A stretch of 64,000 bases of DNA from Gemmiger sp. An50 (GTDB lineage: Bacteria; Bacillota; Clostridia; Oscillospirales; Ruminococcaceae). Positions within the stretch are counted from its first letter, which is position 1; the number at the start of each line of letters is the position of its first letter. The stretch spans positions 86,123 through 150,122 of the forward strand of contig NZ_NFID01000009.1 of NCBI RefSeq assembly GCF_002161595.1, in the 5' to 3' direction. The notes under the pieces are model-generated. The model was not told where the DNA came from, did not search any database, and was given only the letters and a program-made list of their open reading frames with translations. Below are positions 44,300-53,325 of the stretch, one piece after another. The translations under genes were made by a program, and so were the position numbers.

Positions 44300-45340
44300 C
44301 TAAAGCAATTGCAGCGCGCTGGAAAATTCTACGGCGCCAGGCTGATAAAGGGTCTTGTCCTCTGTCAGGCTGGCTGTAAGCTGCGCGTTCCGATTGCAAA
44401 AACGGCTCAGAAAGCCAAAGGGATCAACACCCGGAGAAAAGGCCTGCCGGATCAGTCCTGCTGCGGTTTGTTCCAGTTGGCTGTTGATCTGACTTAAAAG
44501 CGCACGCCGCTCTTCTCTGGAAGTCGGCAGGTGCTCTCCGGTCATCTGCTCCACGTGACCCGAAAACCGGATTGCAAGCTGCATGGAGTTCTGCTGCTCC
44601 ACGCATTCATAAATCAGCTTCGGCGATCGTATGGTCAGGGTAACCGGGCCGCTCTCCCCCTCCACCTGGAGCTGCCCAGTCCCGGTTTGGCCGCTGAGCA
44701 GGGCGGCCAGTTCAGTTTCGATTCCGGTAAAACGGACCATGGGGGCGCCATCCTTGTACAGGGCAAGCCCCTGCATTTGTACGTCATCTTCCCCCGACAA
44801 ACGCACCAGCGGCAAAAAGCTGCCGTCCTGCGCTGCCGCAAGCTGGTACAAATAGGTGCGGTATTCTCCCCGCTCTCCCAGCCTTCGAATCCCATCCAGC
44901 ACGGCGCTTGCGTTTTCTTCATTGAGCGGCTGGTCGTTTGCGGGCAGATTAATTCCCCACACCGCCATATTTGGACGCCCGGCAGAGTTCTCATAAAGGA
45001 AGCGGCAGCATTCTGTCATTCCCTTTTGTTGCTGCAGCCCGGGCCCAAGTAACAGCAGCTCATTTTGCCCATAAAACAGTTCCTCCGCCCGGGAGGATTC
45101 CGCCTCGCCGATTGCCTCTGCAAGGCTGCTTCCTCTGCCTTCAATCAAACGAAGGGTTTCAGAAGCCTCTCCCGCGTCAGCACTGGGCTGGGGCTCCAGA
45201 ACCAGCACCTGGGCCACATACTCCTTCTGATAGTCCAGCAGCAGCGCCTTCACGATCACTTTATCGCCAAGACCTGTGGAAGAACAGCCGCACAGAACCG
45301 CCGCAATCAGCAGAGGGGCGGCCAATTTCAACAATTTCAT
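44300..45340 (-). CDS. gerC: Spore germination lipoprotein, Ger(x)C family
   Basis: 346 residues. Lipoprotein signal LLIAAVLCGCSS with lipobox LCGC (lipidated cysteine about residue 19), then the Ger(x)C domains. C subunits are attached to the spore inner membrane as part of nutrient receptors. The ATG at 45340 overlaps the gerB stop (ATGA). Sequence is divergent but the gene order A-B-C settles the call. Confidence 0.9.
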   Translation of the reverse strand: MKLLKLAAPLLIAAVLCGCSSTGLGDKVIVKALLLDYQKEYVAQVLVLEPQPSADAGEASETLRLIEGRGSSLAEAIGEAESSRAEELFYGQNELLLLGPGLQQQKGMTECCRFLYENSAGRPNMAVWGINLPANDQPLNEENASAVLDGIRRLGERGEYRTYLYQLAAAQDGSFLPLVRLSGEDDVQMQGLALYKDGAPMVRFTGIETELAALLSGQTGTGQLQVEGESGPVTLTIRSPKLIYECVEQQNSMQLAIRFSGHVEQMTGEHLPTSREERRALLSQINSQLEQTAAGLIRQAFSPGVDPFGFLSRFCNRNAQLTASLTEDKTLYQPGAVEFSSALQLL

Positions 45341-46359
45341 TCTCGTTTCCTCCCCGCTGTGATTCGAAACAGACCCAGCCAGAGCAGCAGTGCAAGGCAT
45401 GTCCTCTGCTGGACCCAGTATGCAGTTTGCTCTGCTTGCCCCCAGGCCGCCAGGAAAACTCCAATCACTCCCGCGACCGCCAGATAATAGGCACTGTGAC
45501 CGCGCAGTTTGGGAAACACCTGCCGAATGCTCTGTGTGAACAGAGAAAAATACAGCGTGATTTTCACAAAAAAGAGCAGCAGCCACACACAGGCATGCAG
45601 TGCGTCCAGCCGGCGAAATACCGAGATGCCACCGAGCCGGGCGATGGTAAACAGGGGCTGCTCCTCCTGCTGATAAGCGGGCCCCAAGGTCATTTCTCCC
45701 AACAAGCAGAACAGCGCCTGCGCTGCAAAAAGCCACACAAATACCGCCGAAGGCCGGTATTTGCGGTTTTGGGAATGTTCCGGTCTCCATAAGACCACCC
45801 ACAGGATCAATTCCGGTGCTAGGTAAAACTGACTTGCGAAATCACGGGCAAGCTCCCCGCCATTCAGGGCGGAGGGCTGCAGATTAACGAAGCGGAGCTG
45901 CGGAAGAACGGAAAGCAGAAGCAACCCCATGGAAATGGCAGTGAGTGCAAGTACCGCCGCAGCCGTGCGGGTGAGTGCATTCAGCCCGGAATAGACTCCA
46001 TAGAACACTGCCACAAACAAAAGAAACAAAAAAATCTCCACCGGTAGGCCGGTACGCATGGCCTGACTATAGAACCGTTCCCCCTGAATGATTTCCAATG
46101 CAGCGGACAGCAGCATCAATGCGCTGAGCAAGCCGCAGAAGGCTTTGCTCTCCAGCGCATGCTCCCGGCCTTTGGGCAGCAGGGTCAACAGCAAGGCAAA
46201 CGCTGCCATCTGCCCGGCTGCGCATAAGATTCCGTGCTGTGCGGTTAAAAGCGGCGCCCGGCGGCCGAAGGGCTGCAGGAACACGTCCGCCAGCAAAGCC
46301 GCTGCCATGAGAGCGGCCAGCTGAGCTGGTGCAATGGAAGCTGGTTTATTCTGTGCCAT
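45337..46359 (-). CDS. gerB: Spore germination permease-like protein, GerAB family
   Basis: 340 residues with about ten membrane segments, of the GerAB (amino-acid/polyamine permease-like) family, which holds the germinant-binding pocket in other spores. ATG at 46359 follows GGGAGGAG and lies inside the last 14 bp of gerA. The ligand cannot be read from the sequence. Confidence 0.88.
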   Translation of the reverse strand: MAQNKPASIAPAQLAALMAAALLADVFLQPFGRRAPLLTAQHGILCAAGQMAAFALLLTLLPKGREHALESKAFCGLLSALMLLSAALEIIQGERFYSQAMRTGLPVEIFLFLLFVAVFYGVYSGLNALTRTAAAVLALTAISMGLLLLSVLPQLRFVNLQPSALNGGELARDFASQFYLAPELILWVVLWRPEHSQNRKYRPSAVFVWLFAAQALFCLLGEMTLGPAYQQEEQPLFTIARLGGISVFRRLDALHACVWLLLFFVKITLYFSLFTQSIRQVFPKLRGHSAYYLAVAGVIGVFLAAWGQAEQTAYWVQQRTCLALLLWLGLFRITAGRKRE

Positions 46360-47815
46360 GCGGATCTCCTCCCGGCAGATCGTTTACGGAAAAAGGCTGG
46401 CGTGCCAGCCGTCTCCAATTGGTACGCAGCACGCCGTCACGCACTGCGCCGTTTGTCCAGGGAATGAGCGGCGCCGTATACGGCAGGCCGAAGGAATTCA
46501 TACCGCAGATACTGGTCAGCATGATAAAAAAGAGCGTAAGAATCCCAAACGGTCCGAATAATCCTCCGGCGAACACAAACAGGATGCGCAGCACGGTGGC
46601 CGGTTCGTAAAGCGACGGAATCACAAACATAGAGATGGTGGTGAGCGCCGCGGTGATCACGATGGGCGTGCTCAGAATCCCCGCCTTCACCGCCGCATCG
46701 CCCACAATGATCGCAGCCACAAGGCTCACGCTGTGGCCGATGGGACGGGGCAGCCGCAGGCCCGCTTCCCGCACGATCTCCAGCAAAACAATCACCAGCA
46801 CCATTTCCAAAAACAGAGGAAGCGGTGTGGCTGCCTCTGCCGCCGCAATTTTATAAAGCAGCTGGGGCGGAAATAGCTCTGGGGTATATTCCGCAATGGA
46901 AACAAACACCCCGGGCAGCAGTACCGCCAGAAAAAACGCACCGTATTTGATCACCCGAATGAAGCTGGCAAAATAGGCCTTGGTGGAGTAATCGTCCAGG
47001 CTTTGAAAGTGCTCGCTGAAAAAATACGGAATCACCATGGCAAAGGGGCTGCCGTTCACCAAAATCACCAGCTTGCCCTCACACAGCTTGGCACAGGCCG
47101 TAGCCGGGCGTTCGGTATAGCCTGCCTGCTGAAAAAAGCTGAATCCTCCCCGCTGCAGGAAAGGGGCCAGATAGCTGGAATCAAATAAAACCGGGATTTG
47201 TATCTGGTTCAGCCGATTACGCACCTGGCGCACCAGCTCCGGCGGCGCCAGCGTACGGTCATAAACGAGGGCCACTTCGGTAGCGGTACGCTCGCCGCAG
47301 ATCAAAGTCTCCACCGTAAGGGTCTCGGTCCGGATCAGACGGCGCAGCAGGCTGATGTTGATGCGCAACAGATCGCTGAAGCCCTCCCGGGAGCCGCGTA
47401 CATTCCCCTCCCCCGATGGCTCCTGAATGGAGCGGAACTGCATATTCTGGGTGGAAAGCACTACCCCTTTGCCGCAGCCTTCAATCAGAATTACGGTGGT
47501 GCCTGCGGTCAGCTGGGTGCGCAGCTGGTCCACCGTTTCCACGTAAGAATTCTCCAAAGGAAGATCGGTCTGAGTTTGCAGGTAGTCGAAAAGCTCTTCG
47601 CCGTTTTTGGGGCAGAATTCACTTTCGCTCAGCATATTTAGTACCACCACCCACAGCCGCTCGATGGTGGAAAGCCCTTCAAACATACATAGGCAGCATG
47701 GAATACCGAGGATCTGCACCGGCTTTGTATACAGGTCTACTGAATTGCCAAATCTTTGTTTCAGCAGCTCGATGTTTTGTTTCAGCTGCGGCGATAACGA
47801 TTCTTCTGTTTGCAT
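46346..47815 (-). CDS. gerA: Spore germination protein, GerA family
   Basis: 489 residues. A hydrophilic N-terminal domain (about 1-285) is followed by four or five membrane segments; the family motif ELFPPQLLYKIAAAEAATPLPLFLEM is recognisable (shown here in part: PLPLFLEMVLV). ATG at 47815 sits 6 nt after GGAGGTG; an in-frame TTG at 47833 precedes that site and is not used. A subunit of the nutrient receptor; first gene of gerA-gerB-gerC. Confidence 0.93.
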   Translation of the reverse strand: MQTEESLSPQLKQNIELLKQRFGNSVDLYTKPVQILGIPCCLCMFEGLSTIERLWVVVLNMLSESEFCPKNGEELFDYLQTQTDLPLENSYVETVDQLRTQLTAGTTVILIEGCGKGVVLSTQNMQFRSIQEPSGEGNVRGSREGFSDLLRINISLLRRLIRTETLTVETLICGERTATEVALVYDRTLAPPELVRQVRNRLNQIQIPVLFDSSYLAPFLQRGGFSFFQQAGYTERPATACAKLCEGKLVILVNGSPFAMVIPYFFSEHFQSLDDYSTKAYFASFIRVIKYGAFFLAVLLPGVFVSIAEYTPELFPPQLLYKIAAAEAATPLPLFLEMVLVIVLLEIVREAGLRLPRPIGHSVSLVAAIIVGDAAVKAGILSTPIVITAALTTISMFVIPSLYEPATVLRILFVFAGGLFGPFGILTLFFIMLTSICGMNSFGLPYTAPLIPWTNGAVRDGVLRTNWRRLARQPFSVNDLPGGDPHGTE

Positions 47816-47834
47816 CCGCGTCACCTCCGGCAAA

Positions 47835-47841
47835 TAGTATG
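47835..47841 (-). promoter_or_regulatory. Possible sigma-G/F -10 element of gerA operon
   Basis: CATACTA on the minus strand (47841-47835) matches the forespore sigma-G/sigma-F -10 consensus, and gerA operons are sigma-G dependent in Bacillus. No clear -35 at 15-18 nt, and the implied transcript would start at the ribosome site, leaving a very short leader. Confidence 0.3.
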
Positions 47842-47895
47842 CCCGGAAAACACACGCGGCAAACCAATCGCTTTTGAAAGAGAGGCTGACCGGAT

Positions 47896-48570
47896 ATGCT
47901 GATTCTTATGCTGCGCACTCTGCTGGTCTATCTGCTTATTCTGCTGGCCATGCGGCTGATGGGAAAGCGGCAGCTGGGGGAACTGCAGCCCGCTGAGCTT
48001 GTTTCCACCATTCTGATCTCCAATCTCGCTTCGATCTCCATTGAATCGCCGGAACTGCCTCTCACTGCCAGCCTGGTGCCGGTGTTTCTAATCGTGGCGC
48101 TGGAGCTGCTGCTGTCGGGCCTGTGCTTTTGCTGGCCTGGGGCGGCAAGGCTGCTGTTCGGTTCTCCTGTTACTGTGATCCGCAACGGGAAGATCTGCCG
48201 CGATACCCTTCGGGCACTGCGCTTTGGAACCGGAGATCTGCTGGAAGCTCTGCGCGGCAAGAACGTGTTCGACCCTGCTCAGGTGAAATGGGCTGTGGTG
48301 GAAACAAACGGCAGCATCAGCATCTGCAAGGCCGGTGAGGAAGAACCTTTCATTCCGGTCATCGCAGACGGCCAGCTTTTAAAGGGTGCACTGCAGCTGT
48401 GCGAAAAGGATTGCCGGTGGGTTTCTCAGGTCCTGCAGAAGGAAAACTGTATGCAGGCGCAGGTAATGCTGCTTTTGGTTCGAATAAGCGGCGAATATCA
48501 GTTGATCAAAAAAGAAAACAGCCCCTCGCCGCAAAAGCGGAACAAGGGGCTGTGGGAAGGACGTTTATGA
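47896..48570 (+). CDS. DUF421 (YetF-like) membrane protein
   Basis: 224 residues. Three membrane segments in the first ~80 residues with MRLMGKRQLGELQPAELVST, the DUF421 signature, then a cytosolic domain (RNGKICRDTLRALRFGTGDL, PAQVKWAVVETNG). DUF421 proteins of the YetF type are spore-membrane proteins affecting spore stability in Bacillus. Divergent from gerABC with an 80-nt shared upstream region and translationally coupled (ATGA) to a DUF4363 gene. GAGAGG precedes the ATG. Confidence 0.88.
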   Translation: MLILMLRTLLVYLLILLAMRLMGKRQLGELQPAELVSTILISNLASISIESPELPLTASLVPVFLIVALELLLSGLCFCWPGAARLLFGSPVTVIRNGKICRDTLRALRFGTGDLLEALRGKNVFDPAQVKWAVVETNGSISICKAGEEEPFIPVIADGQLLKGALQLCEKDCRWVSQVLQKENCMQAQVMLLLVRISGEYQLIKKENSPSPQKRNKGLWEGRL

Positions 48571-48935
48571 GCCGGCTGCGTGCGGCCGCGGTGATTCTGG
48601 CGGCGCTGTTTTTGCTCACACTGATCGGACAGCGGCTGGTATCTGGCTCGCTGGATTCACTGGAGGCCGGGCTTACACAGGTGGAAAAGCTGTGCGCCGA
48701 TGGGTCATACCAGGCTGCAAAGGCACAAATCGGCAGCATCACGCAAGCCTATCAAAAACAGCAGGCTGTTTTGGCGCTTTTCATCCGCCGGGACAAACTC
48801 AGCGAATTGGAAAATGCATTGTGCGGGCTGAGTGCCTATGCGCACCCGGATTACCTGCAGGATCTTCTCTGCGAGACCGGCAAGCTGAAAGCGCAGCTGA
48901 ATGGAATACGCCGGTTATTCTTCGGTCTGCTCTGA
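48567..48935 (+). CDS. DUF4363-like membrane-anchored protein
   Basis: 122 residues. One N-terminal membrane segment (about 7-22) and a helical extracytoplasmic region rich in charged residues (about 30-115). It matches my recollection of DUF4363 proteins, which accompany DUF421 genes. Function unknown; a partner subunit of the DUF421 protein is a reasonable guess. Its 3' end overlaps nrdR convergently by 21 bp. Confidence 0.7.
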   Translation: MSRLRAAAVILAALFLLTLIGQRLVSGSLDSLEAGLTQVEKLCADGSYQAAKAQIGSITQAYQKQQAVLALFIRRDKLSELENALCGLSAYAHPDYLQDLLCETGKLKAQLNGIRRLFFGLL

Positions 48936-49388
48936 GCGCTTGCTGAGCATCTCTTTCAGCTCGTTCATGAAGGTGTTCAAATCGGAGAACTGCCGGTAGA
49001 CCGATGCGAACCGCACATAGGCGACCTCGTCGATCTTTTTCAGTTCTTCCATCGCAAGCTCACCGATGTGGATGGAGGTAACCTCGCGCTCGTAGCTGTT
49101 CAGAAGGGATTGCTCGATGTTGTCCACCGCGCGTTCCAGCATCTCGTAACTGACCGGGCGCTTTTCGCAGGCGCGCAGCATACCGCCCAGAAGCTTCTGG
49201 CGGTCGAACACCTGGCGGGAGCGGTCCTTTTTAATGACCATCAAAGGTACGGTTTCCACGATCTCATAGGTGGTAAACCGCTTGCCGCAGCGCAGGCATT
49301 CCCGGCGGCGGCGAATCTTTTCGCCGTCCTCCGTGGGGCGGGAATCGATCACCTTGGATTCCAGTTCGCCGCAGTAAGGGCACTTCAT
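48915..49388 (-). CDS. nrdR: Transcriptional repressor NrdR
   Basis: 157 residues. Zinc ribbon [17 protein letters not shown] with [12 protein letters not shown], then an ATP-cone domain ([16 protein letters not shown]). Represses ribonucleotide reductase genes when dATP is high. No nrd genes are in the window. The start has GGAGG-type sequence upstream, and a promoter is at 49454-49483. Confidence 0.97.
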   Translation of the reverse strand: MKCPYCGELESKVIDSRPTEDGEKIRRRRECLRCGKRFTTYEIVETVPLMVIKKDRSRQVFDRQKLLGGMLRACEKRPVSYEMLERAVDNIEQSLLNSYEREVTSIHIGELAMEELKKIDEVAYVRFASVYRQFSDLNTFMNELKEMLSKRSEQTEE

Positions 49389-49453
49389 ATGGGGTCCTCC
49401 TTTGATGGCGGCCGGGTCGCATTTATTCCCGCGCCGCAGTTTAAGATTCCGTT

Positions 49454-49483
49454 ATTATAACACAGATACGCTTGCTGTTGCAA
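49454..49483 (-). promoter_or_regulatory. Promoter of nrdR
   Basis: TTGCAA (49483-49478), 18-nt spacer, TATAAT (49459-49454) on the minus strand, 65 nt before the nrdR start. No NrdR box was recognised. Confidence 0.6.
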
Positions 49484-49491
49484 TCCGGTTT

Positions 49492-50763
49492 TCAGGCCTG
49501 CAGCAGCTTTTCCAGGCAGGCCAGACGAACGCTGACACAGAGCAGCTGGCTCGCCTGCTCCAGCTCGGCCACCGTGGGGTACGAGGGAGCGATGCGCAGG
49601 TGATGATCCTGCGGGTCATTGCCGTAAGGATAGGCGGAGCCCGCCGGGGTGAGCACCACGCCAGCCTCCTTGCACAGCTGGACCACACGCTTGGCGCAGC
49701 CGTCCATCACATACAGACTGATGAAATAGCCGCCCTTGGGATCGGTCCAGCGGGCAATGGAGCCGCAGGGTGCCAGCTGCTGGGCAAAGGCCTTTTTGAT
49801 GAGCTCAAATTTCGGCTCCAGAATTGCCCGGTGCTTTTTCATATGCTCCAGTACGCCTGCTTTATTTTTCAAAAAGCTCACATGGCGCATCTGGTTCATC
49901 TTGTCGAAGCTGATGGCCATGGGAGCCATCTGAGCAAGGATATGACGAATATTGGCCTCACTGGCGGCCAGCGCTGCAACACCCGCGCCCGGGAAGGTCA
50001 CCTTGCTGGTGGAGCATACCAGCAGCGGCCGGTCCTGGGTACCGTACTTTTTGCACTCAGCCAGAATACCGGGAACCGAGCACAGCTCATCGGTGAGGTG
50101 ATGCACACAGTAGGCGTCGTCCCAGATGATCTTGAAATCCGGTGCGCCGGTCTTCATGCTGGCCAGACGCCGCACGGTCTCGGCGCTGTAGATGTAGCCG
50201 TCCGGGTTGGAATACAGCGGTACGCACCAGATACCCTTCACGCTGGGATCAGCGGCAAGCTGCTCCACCAGATCCATATCCGGGCCATCCTCATGCATCG
50301 GCACCGGAATCATTTCAAAGCCGAAATATTCGGTGATGGCAAAATGACGGTCGTAGCCGGGCACGGGGCACAAAAACTTCAGCTTCTCTTCCGCGCGCCA
50401 GGGATGATCGCTGTCTGCGAAGCCGACCCGCCAGCCCATGTCGATCATGTAGTACATCAGCGTGAGCGAGGAATTTCCGCCCACGATAACTTCGTTCTCC
50501 TCCACGCCCAGCAGTTCGGCAAAAAAGCGGCGGGCCTGGGGCATGCCGGGCAGCAAGCCATAGTTGCGGGAATCCTCGCCGTTTTCTCCAATGTACTGGT
50601 TCTGGCTGAGCAGCCCGGTGGACAGCTCCAGCTGTTCTGTGCAGGGCTTGCCGCGGGACATGTCCAGTTTTAGTCCCTTTGCCTGATACTCCTGATACTG
50701 TGCCAGGACTGCCTGGTATTCCTCCTGCAGTTCCTGTTTGGTCATGCTCTGGTATTCTTTCAT
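49492..50763 (-). CDS. PLP-dependent aminotransferase (AspAT subgroup Ic-like)
   Basis: 423 residues, fold type I. NYGLLPGMPQARRFFAEL at the N-terminal side, IIWDDAYCVHHL with the PLP-ring aspartate, and STSKVTFPGAG with the Schiff-base lysine. It resembles the unusual aspartate aminotransferase family (subgroup Ic, Pfam 12897) rather than AspC. Aspartate made by such an enzyme would feed asd-dapA-dapB, but the substrate is inferred only. ATG at 50763 follows AAGAGGAG. Confidence 0.82.
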   Translation of the reverse strand: MKEYQSMTKQELQEEYQAVLAQYQEYQAKGLKLDMSRGKPCTEQLELSTGLLSQNQYIGENGEDSRNYGLLPGMPQARRFFAELLGVEENEVIVGGNSSLTLMYYMIDMGWRVGFADSDHPWRAEEKLKFLCPVPGYDRHFAITEYFGFEMIPVPMHEDGPDMDLVEQLAADPSVKGIWCVPLYSNPDGYIYSAETVRRLASMKTGAPDFKIIWDDAYCVHHLTDELCSVPGILAECKKYGTQDRPLLVCSTSKVTFPGAGVAALAASEANIRHILAQMAPMAISFDKMNQMRHVSFLKNKAGVLEHMKKHRAILEPKFELIKKAFAQQLAPCGSIARWTDPKGGYFISLYVMDGCAKRVVQLCKEAGVVLTPAGSAYPYGNDPQDHHLRIAPSYPTVAELEQASQLLCVSVRLACLEKLLQA

Positions 50764-50855
50764 TGCAAACGCTCCTCTTTTGCAGCTTCCCAGCGGCGCG
50801 CCCGGCGCAATGCAGCACCCGGCACGGGGTGGATCGACTCCTGATTTTCGAACTT

Positions 50856-50884
50856 ATTATAGTATAAATCCGGGCTTCGCACAA
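50856..50884 (-). promoter_or_regulatory. Promoter of the aminotransferase gene
   Basis: TTGTGC (50884-50879), 17-nt spacer, TATAAT (50861-50856) on the minus strand, about 93 nt before the start codon. Confidence 0.55.
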
Positions 50885-50952
50885 CCCGAAACCGGGAGTT
50901 TTGTCCGGGAAAACGCACCCGGGCAATAAGACGCACTTTTGATGCCGGGCAC

Positions 50953-50987
50953 AAAAAATGCCGGAGCAAAGCGAACTTTACTCCGGC
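50953..50987 (-). terminator. Terminator of tRNA-Leu
   Basis: On the minus strand GCCGGAG pairs with CTCCGGC, extends through a T-G pair and AAAG/CTTT to a TTCG tetraloop, and is followed by ATTTTTT (A-run 50953-50958). Begins 2 nt after the tRNA 3' end. Confidence 0.92.
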
Positions 50988-50988
50988 T

Positions 50989-51076
50989 TGGTGCCGCTGA
51001 CCGGGATCGAACCGGTACGCCTTATTAGGGCGAGGGATTTTAAGTCCCTTGCGTCTGCCAGTTCCGCCACAGCGGC
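50989..51076 (-). tRNA. tRNA-Leu(TAA)
   Basis: 88-nt class II tRNA with a long variable arm. Acceptor GCCGCTG pairs with CAGCGGC, the anticodon loop ACTTAAAAT gives anticodon TAA, the T-arm is CCGGTTCGATCCCGG and CCA is encoded. Has its own promoter and terminator. Confidence 0.96.
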
Positions 51077-51086
51077 AAGCCTAATT

Positions 51087-51115
51087 ATAATACATCAAAC
51101 CCGCCGGTTTGTCAA
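51087..51115 (-). promoter_or_regulatory. Promoter of tRNA-Leu
   Basis: TTGACA (51115-51110), 17-nt spacer, TATTAT (51092-51087) on the minus strand, ending 10 nt before the tRNA 5' end. Confidence 0.82.
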
Positions 51116-51155
51116 CGTTTTCCCCGGGAACGGTCTTCGGCATGCAACAAGGGAA

Positions 51156-51184
51156 TTGTAGGATGACGGGCAATCGTTTATAAT
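51156..51184 (+). promoter_or_regulatory. Promoter of the DUF6311-like gene
   Basis: TTGTAG (51156-51161), 17-nt spacer, TATAAT (51179-51184), about 70 nt before the start codon. Confidence 0.65.
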
Positions 51185-51255
51185 AAACAAAGCAACCACA
51201 CTCACGCAAGCATTGCCCTTCTTCGGATTCTTGCGCGAACGGAAAGGACGTGGCT

Positions 51256-53325
51256 TTGATTCAGATGCCTAGTTGTGAAAAAATCGAACGCCGGAAGCTG
51301 TTTGTTCTGGGCTGCCTGCTGGGGGCGGCGGTCTTCTTTTTGCTGTACGGCTTTGCCCCGCTGGATGTGACCAATGACGCCTGGTTGCGCGGCGGTTATA
51401 TTGAAGCGGATATCCAGCAGCATTACGCGGGCTGGTTGTTTTACCGGCAGTCCGAGCTGTCGCTGCCCTTCTGCTTTTCCGAGCGGATCAACTGGCCCTT
51501 TGGCTTGAGCGTGGCATTCACCGACTCCATTCCCCTGTTTGCAGCATTGTTCCGTCTGCTGAAACCGCTGCTGCCCGCGACGTTCCAGTATTTTGGACTG
51601 TTCACACTGATCTGTTTTGCGCTGCAGGGCGGATTTGCCTGCCTTCTGGTGGGGCTGTTTACCCGCCGTCTGCCTGCTGTGCTGCTGGGGGCAGTACCGT
51701 TTGTGTTCAGCCCCATTCTGCTGGAGCGGACGTTCCGCCATACTGCGCTTGCCGCACAGTTTTTGATTCTGGCCGCGCTGTATTATTACATCCGTGGGCG
51801 GCGGGAAGGACGCTTTTTCTACCCGGGCCTGTTCGCTGTCAACTGTGTGACGCTGGCAATTCACCCGTATTTTGCCCCCATGACCTACGCGCTCACCTTC
51901 GCGCTTTTGGTGGAGCATGTGGTATTCCATAAGCAAATCGCAAAACCGGCGGCGCTGCTGGCAGCAAATCTGGGCTGCACCGCTCTGGTGGGCTGGCTGT
52001 TCGGCCTGTTCAGCGGCGGATCTGCCTCCGGCGGAAGCGGCGTACAGTACGGGCATTTCTGCATGAACCTGAATGCACTCTGGAACCCGGTCAGCCGCGG
52101 AATGGAGCGCTGGAGCCTGTTTCTTCCTGCACAAAATCAGACGTTGGGCAACTACGATGGCTTCAACTACCTGGGCCTTGGCATGCTTCTGTGCAGTGCG
52201 GCGGTGGCGCTGGCAATGCTGCGCTGGCATCGGACAGGTCTGTTGGGGTGGCTGAAAAATCGTTTCGGCCTGTTGTTCGTTGTGGCCTGCCTGACGGTGT
52301 TCGCGGTAAGCAATGTGATTACCGCCAACGGCGCAGTGCTTGCCCGCCTGCCGCTGCCTGGATTTGTGATACAGCTGGCAACCGCCCTGCGTTCCAGCGG
52401 GCGGCTGTTCTGGCCGGTGTACTACCTGATTTTCCTATGCTGTGTGGCCGGGTTGCTGCGGCTGACCCGTCACCAAAAACAGTGGGTGCAGACCACCGTG
52501 ATCGGCGTACTCTGCCTGGTGCAGCTGGTGGACCTGAGTCCGGCGCTGCTGGAAAAAGCTCGCTCCTTCCGTCCCTATTCTGATGCGGGATTCAACCTGC
52601 TGAACCAGGAGGACAGCAGCCTTGCCGCTTTGCTGGATGCAACAGAGGGCAAATATCAGCACTTGGTGGCGCTGGACCCGTTGAAAACCAGCGGCCTGAG
52701 CCTGGCACTTTACACCGCTGATGCAGGCATGACCAGCAGTGACACTTCGTTCACGGCCCGCTATGACGAGGCTCAAGCCCAGCAGCGGCGAGAGGAATTT
52801 TTGCGGGCTATCCGCGGAGGCGAGCTGCCTGCGGACAGCATCTTCTTCACCGAACAGGAAGAGACCTTCCTGACCGTGGCGCAGGCCGCCCAGGAGCAGG
52901 GCGCCTGGTGCGGGATACTGTATCAGCAAAGCGGCGATGGCAGCCGCACCCCGCTGGTTTATGTGATTGCTCCCGGCCTGGAGGAGTTTTCCCATCCGAT
53001 GGCGGAGGAATTCAGCGAAGATTACCCGCTGCATCTGGCGAATTATTCCGATGATTTCTGGGATCATGGTATTCTGAGCCTGAACCTGGAGAGCATCGGC
53101 CGTCAGGAGGACGCAAACAAGGTGGTCCTTTTCTATGACACGCCTTTTGCCCGCCAAAAACTGGACGGTGCAACTGCGCTTTCTGATGGCGAAGGCGGTG
53201 TTTATCCCATTCTCGACGTAAGCGACCAGGATGCCGGATGGCTGATGGTCACCCTGGAAATTGACGACGCACACCGGCTGTACGGTAAAGATGGCCTGTG
53301 CAAGGATCTGGAGGCCCTTTCATGA
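51256..53325 (+). CDS. Large polytopic membrane protein (DUF6311-like)
   Basis: About 689 residues. Around ten to eleven membrane segments fill residues 15-430; a soluble extracytoplasmic domain of about 250 residues follows. The early loop PLDVTNDAWLRGGYIEADIQQHYAGW, with conserved acidic residues, recalls GT-C-type glycosyltransferases and the DUF6311 family (quoted part: EADIQQHYAGWLFYR). Function is not established; a cell-surface sugar-modifying role is plausible. The TTG at 51256 is 8 nt after AAAGG; GTG at 51250 is too close and ATG at 51265 far. Its stop overlaps the next start (ATGA). Confidence 0.7.
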   Translation: MIQMPSCEKIERRKLFVLGCLLGAAVFFLLYGFAPLDVTNDAWLRGGYIEADIQQHYAGWLFYRQSELSLPFCFSERINWPFGLSVAFTDSIPLFAALFRLLKPLLPATFQYFGLFTLICFALQGGFACLLVGLFTRRLPAVLLGAVPFVFSPILLERTFRHTALAAQFLILAALYYYIRGRREGRFFYPGLFAVNCVTLAIHPYFAPMTYALTFALLVEHVVFHKQIAKPAALLAANLGCTALVGWLFGLFSGGSASGGSGVQYGHFCMNLNALWNPVSRGMERWSLFLPAQNQTLGNYDGFNYLGLGMLLCSAAVALAMLRWHRTGLLGWLKNRFGLLFVVACLTVFAVSNVITANGAVLARLPLPGFVIQLATALRSSGRLFWPVYYLIFLCCVAGLLRLTRHQKQWVQTTVIGVLCLVQLVDLSPALLEKARSFRPYSDAGFNLLNQEDSSLAALLDATEGKYQHLVALDPLKTSGLSLALYTADAGMTSSDTSFTARYDEAQAQQRREEFLRAIRGGELPADSIFFTEQEETFLTVAQAAQEQGAWCGILYQQSGDGSRTPLVYVIAPGLEEFSHPMAEEFSEDYPLHLANYSDDFWDHGILSLNLESIGRQEDANKVVLFYDTPFARQKLDGATALSDGEGGVYPILDVSDQDAGWLMVTLEIDDAHRLYGKDGLCKDLEALS

